From: Eutrophocola sp965661105
GTDB taxonomy: Bacteria > Pseudomonadota > Gammaproteobacteria > Pseudomonadales > Pseudohongiellaceae
DNA length: 5,178 nt
NCBI GenBank assembly: GCA_965661105.1
Contig: CBFICR010000133.1
Span: 1-5,178 of the forward strand
Reading direction: 5' to 3'
Below are positions 4,918 through 5,178 of this stretch, in pieces. The notes under the pieces were generated by a model, which saw nothing but the letters and a program-made list of their open reading frames with translations, searched no databases and had not been told where the DNA came from. The first letter of the stretch is position 1; each line of letters begins with the position of its first letter. Made by a program: the position numbers and the translations under genes.

Positions 4918-5178
4918 CTGAAAATTCTGTATAGCGTGACAATTAAATCGTCGGTTAAATATTTACCAATCACGCCATCAGTTAAGAGGATGATTCGCTT
5001 GCGCCGTAATACTATACGATTTATCTACCACGGACGATTAACTCCGCGAATTCGATATCAATACTAGTCATCCATGAATGGTATTCAGGGGAGGTTACAC
5101 TTGCCGCTTTCTTAATTCTGCCCCGAATTTGAGACGAATAAAAGGGTCTCGGGTGTAATGAACCAAACTTTTATACAA
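4918..5178. other. Right-end intergenic region
   Basis: No supported gene is present. On the minus strand TATACA (4928-4933) is a possible -10 box for the hydrolase, only 10 nt before its ATG. A palindrome TAAATATTTA (4956-4965) and one copy of a 19-bp imperfect repeat (5052-5070) are the other visible features. The right edge cuts into sequence that could belong to an upstream gene's flank. Confidence 0.4.

Noticed and set aside
4858..5067. A 69-aa plus-strand frame at the right end
   Set aside because: It starts inside the hydrolase gene on the opposite strand, has no SD seen and no recognisable domain, and its composition is not protein-like.

Overview
The window looks like the chromosome of a PHA-accumulating gammaproteobacterium. 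This rests on three things: a PhaR-type PHA repressor, a phasin with a lysine/alanine/proline-rich tail, and GTAG-headed REP hairpins of the kind found in Gammaproteobacteria. The genus cannot be named from the sequence alone.

Layout. Positions 1-308 are non-coding and repetitive: a 59-bp direct repeat present twice with a 223-bp period, three REP-like hairpins, and a short purine heptad array. Next is phaR (348-848, +). It converges on ugd (953-2287, -), which encodes UDP-glucose 6-dehydrogenase, across a GC-rich hairpin. Upstream of ugd is a recognisable promoter and then about 450 bp without a gene. Continuing on the minus strand are a phasin gene (2899-3426) with a strong terminator and an operator-rich promoter, a small N-truncated four-helix-bundle (S23/IVS/Avd-like) ORF (3640-3948), and an alpha/beta hydrolase (3991-4917). 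The last 261 bp hold no gene that I can support.

How the genes work together. PhaR and the phasin form a plausible regulatory pair. Three copies of TGCNNNGCA lie across the predicted phasin promoter, matching the TGC-rich sites known for PhaR. In the established model, PhaR leaves DNA to bind nascent PHA granules and so de-represses phasin synthesis. The phasin appears to start at an ATG with a perfect AGGAGG, 11 codons inside the longest open frame. A second SD-preceded ATG could yield a form without the basic tail. ugd (UDP-glucuronate supply for surface polysaccharide) and the hydrolase have no evident link to PHA.

The most unusual structure is at 3600-3993. The four-helix-bundle ORF is bracketed by perfect 10-bp inverted repeats and by two 7-bp-period arrays, (TNNCAAG)4 and (GATAAAG)4. 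A second copy of the GATAAAG array plus the following GTGGGCGG lies 3.8 kb away at 110-138 and differs by exactly one heptad. This suggests a small, repeat-bounded mobile cassette. Its terminal repeat also supplies the stop codon of the neighbouring hydrolase.
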